Part shown: positions 12,664 through 21,284 of the stretch, in pieces
How positions within the stretch are numbered: position 1 is the stretch's first letter
Layout of the letters: each line of letters opens with the position of its first letter
IMG/VR virus record: IMGVR_UViG_3300028800_000044
Coordinates: 1-38,068 of that record
Strand: one strand, 5' to 3'
From: a virus
DNA: 38,068 bases
Notes under the pieces: model-generated
Seen by the model: the letters and a program-made list of their open reading frames with translations, nothing else
Told to the model about the DNA's origin: nothing
The model's database searches: none
Translations under genes and position numbers: made by a program

Positions 12664-13190
12664 TGCTTACCGACCAACAGAAACTGTTCTGCCGTGAGTA
12701 TGTCAAAGACTTTCGAATAGTCGCAGCCATGAGGCGTGCTGGGTACTCGGAGTCCAGCGCTGACAAATCTGCTTATAGGATGCTCAAAAATCCTGATGTT
12801 GCCTTTTTCGTAAAGCAATTAATGGACAAGCAGAATGAAAAGCAAGAGCTCACGGCAGAGCGCGTTTTGGAGGAGCTTAAGAGGCTCGCTCTTTCTGACA
12901 TAAGGGCTTATTACAAATGGTCAGAGAAAAAGAAAAAGTACGTCCTCAAGGCTCTTGACGAGCTGACGCTAGAGCAGAGCGCTGCAATCGCTAGGTATGA
13001 GCCTGGGAAGGGTTACACGCTTTATAACAAGGACGGAGCGCTCGACAAGTTGGCGAAATACTTCAAGCTCTATAGCGAGATTGACCAGACCATAACCAAC
13101 TTTGTGCTCATGGGGCAGATGACGATAGGCGGCAAGCCCAAGCATTTCAAAATCGGCAAGCCTGCGCCGCAGCGCATGAAAAAAGATTGA
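12663..13190 (+). CDS. terS: Terminase small subunit
   Basis: The 175-residue protein begins with LTDQQKLFCREYVKDFRIVAAMRRAGYS and continues with SADKSAYRMLKNPDVAFFVKQ, the helix-turn-helix start of the Terminase_2 family. The middle part (VLEELKRLALSDIRAYYKW) is the oligomerisation helix pair of this family. It would form a ring that recognises the packaging site and presents DNA to the large subunit. GGAG precedes the ATG. A small beta protein separates it from the large subunit, which is an unusual insertion. Confidence 0.88.
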   Translation: MLTDQQKLFCREYVKDFRIVAAMRRAGYSESSADKSAYRMLKNPDVAFFVKQLMDKQNEKQELTAERVLEELKRLALSDIRAYYKWSEKKKKYVLKALDELTLEQSAAIARYEPGKGYTLYNKDGALDKLAKYFKLYSEIDQTITNFVLMGQMTIGGKPKHFKIGKPAPQRMKKD

Positions 13191-13217
13191 CCTCTTGTGC
13201 CTTTTAAGCGATATTAT
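13187..13217 (+). promoter_or_regulatory. Candidate promoter before late genes
   Basis: TTGACC overlaps the stop of the small terminase, and TATTAT follows after 19 bases (13212-13217). The boxes are good but the spacer is long. It would start transcription about 25 bases before the gene at 13247 and could serve the large terminase and morphogenesis genes. Confidence 0.4.
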
Positions 13218-13246
13218 GCGCGGAGCTTCAATATAGAGGTAACACA

Positions 13247-13546
13247 ATGGCAAACGCACGAATCCGCAATGGCTCCCTTGGAGTTCTAAACGCACAGTCA
13301 CCTTGGCTATCAGCTAAGCGTGGTATGAACATCAAGATTTCCGGAACATTCGTTGGCACAGTTGCGCTCGTTCGCCGTGATGCCAATGGCAACACATTCC
13401 CTGTAACTGGAGCTACCGGCACTGCCGTTACATTCACCGGCCCCGTAAACTACAGCGTCGCAAATCCGTTTGTGCAGGGTGACTATGCGTTGCAGATGAC
13501 CGCTTATACCTCAGGCACCGCCGTAACTGCGATGGAAGGCTGGTAA
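13247..13546 (+). CDS. Small beta-rich protein, possible virion component
   Basis: The 99-residue protein is strongly beta: KISGTFVGTVALVRRD, GTAVTFTGPVNYSV and DYALQMTAYTSGTAV. The SGTF.GTV.L pattern is seen in small phage proteins found near structural genes and may form an immunoglobulin-like fold. AGAGGT precedes the ATG. Whether it is in the capsid or acts in packaging is unknown. Confidence 0.65.
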   Translation: MANARIRNGSLGVLNAQSPWLSAKRGMNIKISGTFVGTVALVRRDANGNTFPVTGATGTAVTFTGPVNYSVANPFVQGDYALQMTAYTSGTAVTAMEGW

Positions 13547-13563
13547 CTTCCAGACTGTACCTT

Positions 13564-14964
13564 ATGGAGCAGGACAGACTGGTAGAGGCAGAAGAACCAA
13601 AATACCTCGAGGAGATAGTTGGCCCAGAGCTCCTCAGCATTCCCCCAAAGCTCGTGCAGCTCATCGACAAGTTTGATGATTATAAAATCTTTGTTATCGA
13701 AGGCGGACGTGGTTCTGCCAAGTCACACACCATAGCGCGCATCATCCTTTACCTGATGGAAACCTATGTCATCCGTGCGATGGCAGGCCGCGAAGTGCAG
13801 AACACGCTGGAGGAAAGCGTTTACACGCTCTTTGTGGACATCATCACCAAGTACCGGCTGGCATTCAGCTTCAATAAGAAGCGCATACGCAGCATGAATA
13901 GCGGCAGCACTGTGGGCTTCAAAGGACTGCGCGAGCGCGGCATTATCAACGTGAAGGGCATGGAAGGCGTTATAGTATTCTGGGGGGATGAAGCCCAATC
14001 TTTCACAAAGCCTACTCTGGACACGCTCATACCTACCCTGCGCGGCACCCAGGAAGAGGACAACGTAAAGTTTTTCTTTACCCTCAACCGCCTGCACCGT
14101 GAAGATGCGGTAATGGAGCTGACAAAGCGCGCTGATTGCCTACATATCCACATCGACTATTTTGAGAACCCGTTCTGCCCGCTCTCACTGGTTGACGAGG
14201 CAGAACAATGCAAAAACCGCTCCATTCGTGACTATAATCACATCTGGCTTGGCCTGCCGGTCAAGGCTGGTGATGAGTTCATATTTGACAGCGACACGCT
14301 CTATTACTCAAACCGAAATAAGCCCTATGGTGACCTGTTCTTTAAGCAGAAGGTCATCGGTATAGATTGGGCAGCCCAGGGAAGCGACAAGTGCGTGGCG
14401 AGCATTCTGGAGCGTGGTAGCGCTGAGCACTGGACATTGGCACAGCAGGTCAATTGGGATGAACCTGATACCGTGCTGAGCGTAGGGCGCATCCTTAAGC
14501 TCATAAATGAGCACAAGCCTGAGGTGGTAATCATCGACATAGGCGGCGGCGGGTATAACGTATATTGTGACCTGTTGGCCGCGAATATCAAAGGCGTGAC
14601 CATCATGCCATTTGACGGTGGAAGCACCAAGGGAGTCAACAGCCAGCGCAATATCAACATGCGAGCTGATGGATATTGGAACCTGCTGGATTGGTTTGAA
14701 AAGAAGTGGCTTTGCATCGGGGAGGGTTTTAACGAGACGCTCAAGCAGCTGGAGCGCCAGAAGTGTAAGTTTAGGCCAGATGGTCGCAACCAAGTGCGTG
14801 AGAAGGCAGAGTACAAAAAAGAACACGGCCATAGCCCTGATGAGGCAGATAGCTTGATGATGGCTGTTTATGGTATCAAGTACCTCGCGCAGGCGGCGCT
14901 GGCAAAGAGAACCTCAACCGGCCAAGGCGTGGTGCGCAAGACCGGCCTAAGGCGGCGTGTATGA
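13564..14964 (+). CDS. terL: Terminase large subunit
   Basis: The 466-residue packaging motor has Walker A GGRGSAKS (47-54), Walker B VIVFWGDEA (D142, E143), and a C-terminal RNase-H-like nuclease with D268 in IGIDWAAQG, D325 in VVIIDIGGGG and D426/D429 in HSPDEADSLMM. The PBSX/P22-like type with GGRGSAKS usually packages by headful, which agrees with a circularly permuted genome. The start is the first ATG of the frame; the ribosome site is weak. Confidence 0.93.
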   Translation: MEQDRLVEAEEPKYLEEIVGPELLSIPPKLVQLIDKFDDYKIFVIEGGRGSAKSHTIARIILYLMETYVIRAMAGREVQNTLEESVYTLFVDIITKYRLAFSFNKKRIRSMNSGSTVGFKGLRERGIINVKGMEGVIVFWGDEAQSFTKPTLDTLIPTLRGTQEEDNVKFFFTLNRLHREDAVMELTKRADCLHIHIDYFENPFCPLSLVDEAEQCKNRSIRDYNHIWLGLPVKAGDEFIFDSDTLYYSNRNKPYGDLFFKQKVIGIDWAAQGSDKCVASILERGSAEHWTLAQQVNWDEPDTVLSVGRILKLINEHKPEVVIIDIGGGGYNVYCDLLAANIKGVTIMPFDGGSTKGVNSQRNINMRADGYWNLLDWFEKKWLCIGEGFNETLKQLERQKCKFRPDGRNQVREKAEYKKEHGHSPDEADSLMMAVYGIKYLAQAALAKRTSTGQGVVRKTGLRRRV

Positions 14965-15404
14965 AGGTAGAGCGTGTCACAGTTGAGCAGCTCTACGCCC
15001 TCCCAGGCTTCGAGGAAATGATTGCAGAGTACGCCACGCACGCCATCAAGAAGATGCCCACCCCGCTTTACCGGAAAGAGGCTTACCTGCCGTTGGAGGA
15101 AAAGGGCATCCTCGCTGTATGGTGTGCCATGTACGGAGGGTATGTGGTGGGCTTTGCCTCGTGCCTCCTGTCGATGATACCGCATTACGGGTGCGGCATA
15201 GCCATAGCAGAGAGCCTGTTTGTCCGCGAGAGCGTCCGCATGGCTGGCTTTGGTATCCGCCTCATAGAGGCAGTGGAGAACCACGGCAGAGAGGCTGGTA
15301 TGCCCGCCGTGTTCTTTTCCTGCCCAATAGGCTCAGAGTTCAAGAAGGTGCTTGAGCATAGAAACTATTCTGCCGAAACCACAACGTATGTGAAGATGCT
15401 ATGA
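14961..15404 (+). CDS. GNAT-fold acetyltransferase-like protein
   Basis: The 147-residue protein has the GNAT order of strands and helices: AVWCAMYGGYVVGFASC as beta 2-4, AIAESLFVRESVRMAGFGIRLIEAVENHG as the beta-4 to alpha-3 acetyl-CoA region (with RMAGFG in place of the usual Q/RxxGxG/A), and a closing HRNYSAETTTYVKML. It overlaps the terminase gene by four bases and lies ahead of the portal, a spot where similar proteins occur in podoviruses. Substrate unknown. Confidence 0.75.
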   Translation: MKVERVTVEQLYALPGFEEMIAEYATHAIKKMPTPLYRKEAYLPLEEKGILAVWCAMYGGYVVGFASCLLSMIPHYGCGIAIAESLFVRESVRMAGFGIRLIEAVENHGREAGMPAVFFSCPIGSEFKKVLEHRNYSAETTTYVKML

Positions 15405-15823
15405 TGCTCACAGAGACAGTATCTATTCCGCCTATGTCGTCTGAGATGATTGCAAAGGTGCGTGCCATTGAGCATCTATCGCGTAAACGCAAGCAGGTAA
15501 AAATACCAGTTCATCACTATCTGCACGGTGGCATGTACGTGCGCACCGTAAGGATACCAGCCGGCGTGATGATTACTGGAGTGCATATCGTCATCGAGAC
15601 AAATCTGGTGGTGAACGGCCATGCGATGATACACAGCGGTGTTGAGTGGGTAGAAACTGACGGTTACGCTGTGCTTGCATGCGCTGCAAATCGTAAGCAG
15701 ATTTTTGTTGCAATCTCAGATATTGACTTAACTATGTTCTTTCCAACGGACGCGAAAACTGTTAAAGAAGCTGAGGAGCGTTTTACAGATGAGTCATCAT
15801 CACTGCAAAATCGAGGGGAATAA
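15401..15823 (+). CDS. Cupin-like phage protein
   Basis: The 140-residue beta-rich protein has YLHGGMYVRTVRIPAGVMITGVHIV and NLVVNGHAMIHSGVEWVETDGY. This is the pattern of a frequent phage family near terminase genes in which a His and a Gly-Met-Tyr start are followed by IPAG...I.G, consistent with a single-strand jelly-roll (cupin) fold. The start overlaps the GNAT stop by four bases. Role unknown. Confidence 0.68.
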   Translation: MMLTETVSIPPMSSEMIAKVRAIEHLSRKRKQVKIPVHHYLHGGMYVRTVRIPAGVMITGVHIVIETNLVVNGHAMIHSGVEWVETDGYAVLACAANRKQIFVAISDIDLTMFFPTDAKTVKEAEERFTDESSSLQNRGE

Positions 15824-16092
15824 TGTCAGGAATAGCAACAGCGACAGGGATTGCGGGCTCTACAATCCTTGCAGGAGTGGGTGCAGCAGCAGCAGCAGCG
15901 AGCGCCATATATTCTGTAACCGCTAAGGGGGCGACAGCTTCCGCAGCTCCTCAGCAAGCTCAAGTACAGGCATCTGAAAACAACGCGCTATCAGCCCGCT
16001 CAGCGATGCTTGAAACCGCTGGAGGGTCTGCCGGCACACCGCTGGCACCAGACCAGGTGAGCAAAAGCAGTACCACCATCTTTGGTAATTAA
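15823..16092 (+). CDS. Small protein with hydrophobic N-terminus
   Basis: This 89-residue protein opens with a Gly/Ala-rich hydrophobic segment (residues about 7-30, possibly membrane-inserting) and ends in a flexible Ala-, Ser- and Gln-rich region. GAGGGG precedes the ATG. It lies directly before the portal, where podoviruses often have a small internal or connector-associated protein. No function shown. Confidence 0.68.
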   Translation: MSGIATATGIAGSTILAGVGAAAAAASAIYSVTAKGATASAAPQQAQVQASENNALSARSAMLETAGGSAGTPLAPDQVSKSSTTIFGN

Positions 16093-16094
16093 TC

Positions 16095-18038
16095 ATGGCA
16101 CGCTCAAAGACCGGCACGCCAAAAGAACCAACCCCCGTAAACGTGAAAGCGTACCAAGAGCCAGAGACTCCAAAAAACACCGGCCAGATGGAGCCAGTAC
16201 AGCCAGATGACGATTTCAAAAAGATATGGGAAACGTACACCCAGCTCAAAGCCAATGGTGAGCGTTATAAACCCCTTTGGGATAGAATTTCACAGCTCGT
16301 TGGCATCAGCGTTGAGCCAGATTACCAGTGGACAAATTACCTTATAAAGTCACGCCAGCTTGATGAGTATATTGATGACCCCACCAGCGCAATCAGTGTC
16401 AACCAGGCCGGCGATTACCTCGTGGGCATCATGTGGGAGACCGGCGAGAAAGTATTCAAGCTAAAGCCCAGCCGGTACGTCACCGCGCTTGTAGACCCCG
16501 CCGTTGTCAAAGAGTGGTTTACTTACGCCACTGACCAGACGCTCTATCACATGAATCACCCTGAGGCAGGCTATGTGCAGGCGTTACAGCCTTATGCTTA
16601 TGACCAGTTTGCCTTTGGCACCTCAGGTGTCGGCATATTCAAAAACCAATCCTTCCTGCGTGGCATTGACGAGAATTGCCTTGTAGCGCGCAACTACGGT
16701 ATCGACAACACGCGCATCAAAGAAGGTAAGGGCGGCTCACCTGACATAGGCTACGCGATATATCACTGGAGTGTTGCCAGAATCATTTCTGAGTTCTGCC
16801 ATCCCAATGGCGTATTTGACCAGATTCTATTCAGCAACATGCCGCAGGAAATCCAGAGCGCATGGAATACCCGCAACCTCATTACCGAGTTTGACCTAGT
16901 GTTTTTGTGGATGCCTCGTGATGACTTTGACCCAAAGCTGCTGGGCAAGAAGGGTCATAAGTGGCGTGGTGTGTGGTTCATGAACACCGGCAACGCATCC
17001 AACAGAATCTTTTGTGACGAGAGTTTCCGCGAACGCCCTGTAAACATGACGCGCATGATTAAGGTGAGAGGTGAAGATTATGGTCGCAGTTCTGGCACTA
17101 TGCTTCTTTCCTCTATTGGAAGCGTCAATTACATGTTCGCTATCACCCAGGAAATCTTGGAGAAGATGGCAAACCCTGCTCTGGGTGCTTACGGCAACGC
17201 TATATTTGGCGACAGTGTGCTTGATACCTCAGCGGACGGTCTGACCATATTTAATCAGAGCTTTGCCACAAACCCCAATAACCCCGTCTTCCAGATTCAT
17301 GACGTAGGTGACCCCAAAGGTGTTATCGAGTTCCTGCTGCCGTATCTCAATGAGAAGATAACGACAGCTTTCAAGGTTGATGCTCTGCTTGACTTCAACA
17401 GCGCCAAGGACATGACGGCCACCGAGAGCTTGCAGCGCTACAACATACGCGGCAAATCACTCTCAGGCATCCTTGTGCGCCAAAAGAATGAGCGCCTTAT
17501 CCCTGACGTGCGCCGTGCGGTGAGCATCTGCTGGGAGTGCGGCGAGCTCGGTATCAATGCTGCCCACCGTCCTAGCGATGCAGCTGGGCTCAAAAAGCTC
17601 GGTCAGCACCGCCGTATCATCCCCACGCAAGTATTGCAGGTGTTTGCTGATGGTAAGCCGTGGTATGAGCTTGAGTTCAATAACGAGCTGGAAAAGCTGC
17701 TCCGCACTCAGAAGGTGCAAGACCTGGTGCAGTTCATTCAGGGTGTTACCGCAATTGCAGCACTTTACCCTGACATCATTCACGCCATCGACTGGTATAA
17801 GCTGCTCGATGCGCTCAATGCCAATCTGGACATCGACACCCAGATTATGGTCAGCGCTGAGGACTTCAAGAAAACTATCGCAGACGCTGCCAAACAGCGC
17901 GCGCAGATGCAGCAGATACAGGGAGCCCAGGGCATGGCTGGAGCTGCCAAGGACGGAGCCGCAGCCCAGAATCTAAACGCACAAGCAGGAGCAATAAGGA
18001 ATGGTCAAACACAGCAAGCCGGAATCCCAGCCCTCTGA
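16095..18038 (+). CDS. Portal (head-tail connector) protein
   Basis: The 647-residue protein matches the podoviral Head-tail connector family (T7 gp8 type): GERYKPLWDRISQLV, AGDYLVGIMWETG, QTLYHMNHPEAGYV, FGTSGVGIFK, a wing region with MTRMIKVRGEDYGRSSG and an Ala/Gln-rich C-terminus for the barrel. It forms the dodecamer at the unique vertex, through which DNA is packed and ejected. Length and position between terminase and scaffold agree. The ribosome site is weak, so coupling with the preceding gene (two-base gap) is likely. Confidence 0.9.
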   Translation: MARSKTGTPKEPTPVNVKAYQEPETPKNTGQMEPVQPDDDFKKIWETYTQLKANGERYKPLWDRISQLVGISVEPDYQWTNYLIKSRQLDEYIDDPTSAISVNQAGDYLVGIMWETGEKVFKLKPSRYVTALVDPAVVKEWFTYATDQTLYHMNHPEAGYVQALQPYAYDQFAFGTSGVGIFKNQSFLRGIDENCLVARNYGIDNTRIKEGKGGSPDIGYAIYHWSVARIISEFCHPNGVFDQILFSNMPQEIQSAWNTRNLITEFDLVFLWMPRDDFDPKLLGKKGHKWRGVWFMNTGNASNRIFCDESFRERPVNMTRMIKVRGEDYGRSSGTMLLSSIGSVNYMFAITQEILEKMANPALGAYGNAIFGDSVLDTSADGLTIFNQSFATNPNNPVFQIHDVGDPKGVIEFLLPYLNEKITTAFKVDALLDFNSAKDMTATESLQRYNIRGKSLSGILVRQKNERLIPDVRRAVSICWECGELGINAAHRPSDAAGLKKLGQHRRIIPTQVLQVFADGKPWYELEFNNELEKLLRTQKVQDLVQFIQGVTAIAALYPDIIHAIDWYKLLDALNANLDIDTQIMVSAEDFKKTIADAAKQRAQMQQIQGAQGMAGAAKDGAAAQNLNAQAGAIRNGQTQQAGIPAL

Positions 18039-18375
18039 GGCAGGGGAAGCACCGCCAGAAGATTTCAGCCGCCAGCATCCCTTGAACCGTAATAGGTCAC
18101 AGGTGAGCGACATGCTTGAGCGCTCGATGCAGCGCGAAGAGGCCAATGCGTTTAAAATTAAAGAAATTGCCGAGTGGAAGACCTGTATCAACGCCGTCGC
18201 TTCAACGCAAAACGGACGTATGCTCATCAGGTCGATGTTGCAGTATTCTGGGATATTGGATGCACCTGTGCTCAATAACCCAAACAAGATGGTGACCAAC
18301 ACCATTAAGGGCTCGTTCTACCTCACGTGGATTCGCCCTTACCTTGAACCTGACGTGAGAAAGGAGCTAGAATAA
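18001..18375 (+). CDS. Bbp19-like structural protein
   Basis: The 124-residue protein's C-terminal half has CINAVASTQNGRMLIRSMLQYSGIL and SFYLTWIRPYLEPDVRKELE, matching the Bbp19-like domain of podoviral structural genes (a Bordetella phage BPP-1 protein family). The N-terminus is disordered and Glu/Pro-rich. It overlaps the portal by 38 bases; AGGAG at a nine-base distance supports the start. Assembly role is inferred from the family. Confidence 0.7.
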   Translation: MVKHSKPESQPSEAGEAPPEDFSRQHPLNRNRSQVSDMLERSMQREEANAFKIKEIAEWKTCINAVASTQNGRMLIRSMLQYSGILDAPVLNNPNKMVTNTIKGSFYLTWIRPYLEPDVRKELE

Positions 18376-18923
18376 TGTCAAAACAGTACACAATCACAGG
18401 TGTTGGCAACCCCAACACAGTAACCGGCGATGTTAAGCTATTCCACACTGGCAAGGAGCCGTTTGTGGTGACCAAGGCTTGGCTCGATGAGCAATCAAAA
18501 GCACCTGCCGTTGGTGACGTTCTCGAAGTCAGCGACAAAGGCGCGTTGACCCTCGTGACGGAAGCACAGGCAGAAGCTGATGAGGCTGATGATGAAGTTG
18601 ACGAAGCTGGCGGTCAAAAAAAAAGCCTTACCTCAGCCGAGTCTGGAAGTGGTTCACTGCTTTCCCCCTTTAGAGAGTATCAAGGTAAACCTGTGCGCTG
18701 CCATGCCGCAGAAATCACAGCTGTATCTGAGCGAAGCGGTGAGGCTGAATACCTCGTCACGTTTGCAGATGGCAGTGACAAAATCGCCACCGCAGCAATG
18801 ACATCACGCATGATTCCGCATGTAGGGGATTTCTGGGTAATCGCTGAGCAAGGCGATGGCGTTTATGAATACCTCAATCCCAAGGCGGTGTTTGAGGCCA
18901 AATACGCACCAGTAACGGAGTAA
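18375..18923 (+). CDS. Two-domain phage protein with acidic linker and A9 run
   Basis: The 182-residue protein has an N-terminal domain (1-65) followed by an acidic linker with Ala/Glu/Asp repeats (about 66-80) and a C-terminal domain (95-182) whose end PHVGDFWVIAEQGDGVYEYLNPKAVFEAKY matches a common phage family (GDxxVI..DG.EYLNPK.VFE.KY). A run of nine A at 18616-18624 encodes Q81-K82-K83 exactly between the parts, a place where ribosomes may slip. It precedes the scaffold genes. Function unknown. Confidence 0.72.
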   Translation: MSKQYTITGVGNPNTVTGDVKLFHTGKEPFVVTKAWLDEQSKAPAVGDVLEVSDKGALTLVTEAQAEADEADDEVDEAGGQKKSLTSAESGSGSLLSPFREYQGKPVRCHAAEITAVSERSGEAEYLVTFADGSDKIATAAMTSRMIPHVGDFWVIAEQGDGVYEYLNPKAVFEAKYAPVTE

Positions 18924-18927
18924 TCAG

Positions 18928-19149
18928 ATGGCAAACCCCGCTTGGCTCAATCCATTCAATTACGTGACTGTTTTGGTCAACGGGGTGCCTACTGTTATTC
19001 AGCCAAACGGTGACCAGCTGCTCGCAGCCGGCACTGTGCAGGTAACGCCTAACTCAGAGATTCAAGCCGCCCTGCTTGCGACACCGCCTGCTGGAGTGAG
19101 TACGCAGGTTCTTTCCCCAATCCCTAACACAACACCAGGAGCACAATAA
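18928..19149 (+). CDS. Small hypothetical protein, 73 aa
   Basis: A short protein with an N-terminal beta hairpin (FNYVTVLVNGVPTVIQPNG) and a Pro/Thr-rich tail. GGAG precedes the ATG, and its stop overlaps the scaffold ATG by one base (TAATG). Co-expression with the scaffold suggests a virion assembly role, unproven. Confidence 0.7.
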   Translation: MANPAWLNPFNYVTVLVNGVPTVIQPNGDQLLAAGTVQVTPNSEIQAALLATPPAGVSTQVLSPIPNTTPGAQ

Positions 19150-20240
19150 TGACTGACACCGGAGCACCAGCCGCAGCCGCACCAGCTGCACCAGCATCTC
19201 AACCCGCAGCACCCGCTGCAGCACCTGCCGCGCCCGCAGGCGCACCAACTCACGTCACGCAGGCACACAAGACGGATTACCAGCAAGCACCAGCAGGCGG
19301 TGAACCGGCGAAGCCATCTGACCCTGCCAAGCCTGCTGCGCCTGCCGCAGATGCAAAGCCTGACTCTGCAGCCATGAAGGCATATCTCGCTGAGAAGGCA
19401 AAGGATGTGTCACTGGAAGGCAAGAGCGATGCTGACATTGAGCAGCTATACGCAGATACCAAGGCAAAAGAACCTGCGCCGGCTGAGTTCAAGCTCCCTG
19501 ACGAATACAAGGACAAGCCCTGGGCAGCAAAGGTCAAGAGCCAAGATGACCTCTACAAACAGATTGACAACCTCACCACGCTGGTTGGCAAGAAGTCTGT
19601 GGTGCCAAACCTCAAAGAAGCATCACCAGAGGACAAGGAAGCGTTCTACGCGCAGATGCGTGGCAAGGATGCTGCAGAGTACCAGATACCAAACACCACC
19701 TCTGTGCCTATCCCAGCTGACACACAGCCAGAGGTCGCACGCCTATTTATGGAGAACGGAATCTCTCCTGTGCAGGCCGAGCCCTTCCTCAAGGGTTATC
19801 TCGCGCTGCGTGAGAAGCAAATCGGTGAGTTCTACAATCCTGATGGATTCAACAAGGCGATGGAGACAGCGTTTGGCCCTGACCATAAACAGGTCACTGG
19901 AGCAGTACGCAATACCATCACCGCCATGATGAGCCCTGATGACGCAAAGGCGCTCGATGCAATCCCCAATAACCTGCTCGGTGTCGTTTACCGCACGCTC
20001 GGCAATACCATCAAGGCCGTTGATGATACGCTCAAGAAGTACGGAGCAACAGAATCTTTTGCGCATCTTAAAGCACCAGGCGGTCAGGTGCAGCAGGCTG
20101 ACATGAATGCTCAACGCGCAGCATGGCGCACTGAGCTTGCTGGCCTGTCGATGCGCCCTCATGAAGCTGCAGAGAAGGACGCAATTATCAATAAGATTGC
20201 CGACAGCTACAAGAACGACCCACGCCTTCAACCGGCGTAA
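19149..20240 (+). CDS. Scaffolding protein
   Basis: The 363-residue protein has a low-complexity Ala/Pro-rich head of about 70 residues, a charged helical middle (MKAYLAEKAKDVSLEGKSDADI) and a helix-rich C-terminal domain ending with MRPHEAAEKDAIINKIADS. Its position directly before the capsid, its acidic helical composition and its length fit podoviral scaffold proteins that guide procapsid assembly and leave. No protease is visible, so it may exit intact. GGAG precedes the ATG. Confidence 0.78.
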   Translation: MTDTGAPAAAAPAAPASQPAAPAAAPAAPAGAPTHVTQAHKTDYQQAPAGGEPAKPSDPAKPAAPAADAKPDSAAMKAYLAEKAKDVSLEGKSDADIEQLYADTKAKEPAPAEFKLPDEYKDKPWAAKVKSQDDLYKQIDNLTTLVGKKSVVPNLKEASPEDKEAFYAQMRGKDAAEYQIPNTTSVPIPADTQPEVARLFMENGISPVQAEPFLKGYLALREKQIGEFYNPDGFNKAMETAFGPDHKQVTGAVRNTITAMMSPDDAKALDAIPNNLLGVVYRTLGNTIKAVDDTLKKYGATESFAHLKAPGGQVQQADMNAQRAAWRTELAGLSMRPHEAAEKDAIINKIADSYKNDPRLQPA

Positions 20241-20283
20241 TCGTAACGTGCCTATTAACCCCAAACGATGAAGGAACTTTGTT

Positions 20284-21033
20284 ATGTCCAATACCATTAA
20301 AGTGACAATCTCAGGTTCGTATCGTTCGGCTAACCGTCAAATCGAGAGCTTTGATGCCGTTACCGGATTGATGCCGAACCTTGACGAGGATAAGGCAACC
20401 CAGATGGCTATTAAGCGCTACGCCAGAATATGGGTATCTCAGGCTAAGAAGGAAGACGGAGAGCCCAAGTACAAGCACATCTCCAACATACGCCAGGTGT
20501 TCATTGACAGCATTGAGGACAACGAGGACAAGCCAAACGCTAAGCTCTCGTATGTCGGCAAGGACATCATGGAGATGAACTACGAGGAGCTGCAAGACCT
20601 CGCAGCAGCCAACGACCTCAACGGTGTGCCGCTTTACCGCACTGGCAGCTTAATCACTGCCCGCCGCATAGCTTTCTCTGAGTACGCTATCAAGGTGCTC
20701 CAGCTGGAAGAGTACGAAGGCACCGACAAGGAAGAGAAACACAATCTCTATGACCACCGCACTTCAGGCTTCAACCCCAAGAAGTTTGAGCCAATCATCG
20801 CTGATGACATCATACGTCGCAATGACCGTCACCGCATCAGCCTTGAGGACGCAATGCACAAAGAGGCTAAGTCTGTTAAGCGCAAGGGCGGCAAGTCAGT
20901 TGATGGCGAAGTCGCACCCACGCGCATGACGTTTGAGCAGCTAAAGTCCATTGCCACACAGCGTAACATCGCTTTCAATAAGGGTATCAGCTACGAGGTG
21001 CTGTACAAGAAAGTGTACGGCCAAGCAGCTTAA
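20284..21033 (+). CDS. Hypothetical protein with two LEM/SAP-like helix pairs
   Basis: A 249-residue basic protein. Two short sections look alike: MNYEELQDLAAANDL (98-112) and MTFEQLKSIATQRNIAFNKGISYEVLYKKVYG (215-246). Both have the EEL..LA...(D/N).. form of HeH/LEM or SAP/Rho-N helix pairs. Between them is a charged linker with KRKGGK. Position between scaffold and capsid suggests a capsid-associated protein that may touch DNA, but this is inferred. AAGGAA precedes the ATG. Confidence 0.68.
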   Translation: MSNTIKVTISGSYRSANRQIESFDAVTGLMPNLDEDKATQMAIKRYARIWVSQAKKEDGEPKYKHISNIRQVFIDSIEDNEDKPNAKLSYVGKDIMEMNYEELQDLAAANDLNGVPLYRTGSLITARRIAFSEYAIKVLQLEEYEGTDKEEKHNLYDHRTSGFNPKKFEPIIADDIIRRNDRHRISLEDAMHKEAKSVKRKGGKSVDGEVAPTRMTFEQLKSIATQRNIAFNKGISYEVLYKKVYGQAA

Positions 21034-21055
21034 CAGTCGCGTTCTGGCTAACTGA

Positions 21056-21086
21056 GGGCAGGTGTTCACGCATCTGCCCTTCTTTC
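21056..21086 (+). terminator. Intrinsic terminator before capsid gene
   Basis: GGGCAGGTG (21056-21064) pairs with CATCTGCCC (21071-21079), nine pairs with one G-T, over a six-base loop, followed by TTCTTTC. The weak T tract suggests partial termination, which would lower the scaffold transcript relative to the capsid if the leader below has its own promoter. Confidence 0.75.
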
Positions 21087-21284
21087 ATTCAGAATACATT
21101 CTGCCATATCCTTATTATCCCCTTGCAAGTATGCACCACATTTGGTATGGGTTTTTAACGGACACGCTCTATTGAGCCCCGCTGAGAGGACTAAGCCACC
21201 CAAACGGCTAGAAGCCCCAGCATTGGGATACCTTCACAAAAACGCTTTAAGTTGAAACCTTAACCCCTTTGTGGAGACCATAAA
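21087..21284 (+). promoter_or_regulatory. Long capsid leader with possible promoter and RNA stems
   Basis: Between the terminator and the capsid ATG lies a 198-base leader. TTGCAA, 17 bases, TATGGG with an extended TGG before it (21117-21145) may be a promoter. Two stems follow: CT-AGCC with GGCTAG (21191-21211, one bulge) and GAAG/CCCA with TGGG/CTTC (21211-21235). GGAG lies upstream of the start. This suggests control or stabilisation of capsid mRNA; no known ribozyme or riboswitch core is evident. Confidence 0.5.

Noticed and set aside
21160-21284. Hammerhead or other self-cleaving ribozyme in the capsid leader
   Set aside because: A CTGAGAG string is near the hammerhead CUGANGA core but the GAAA partner and stem order are not found.
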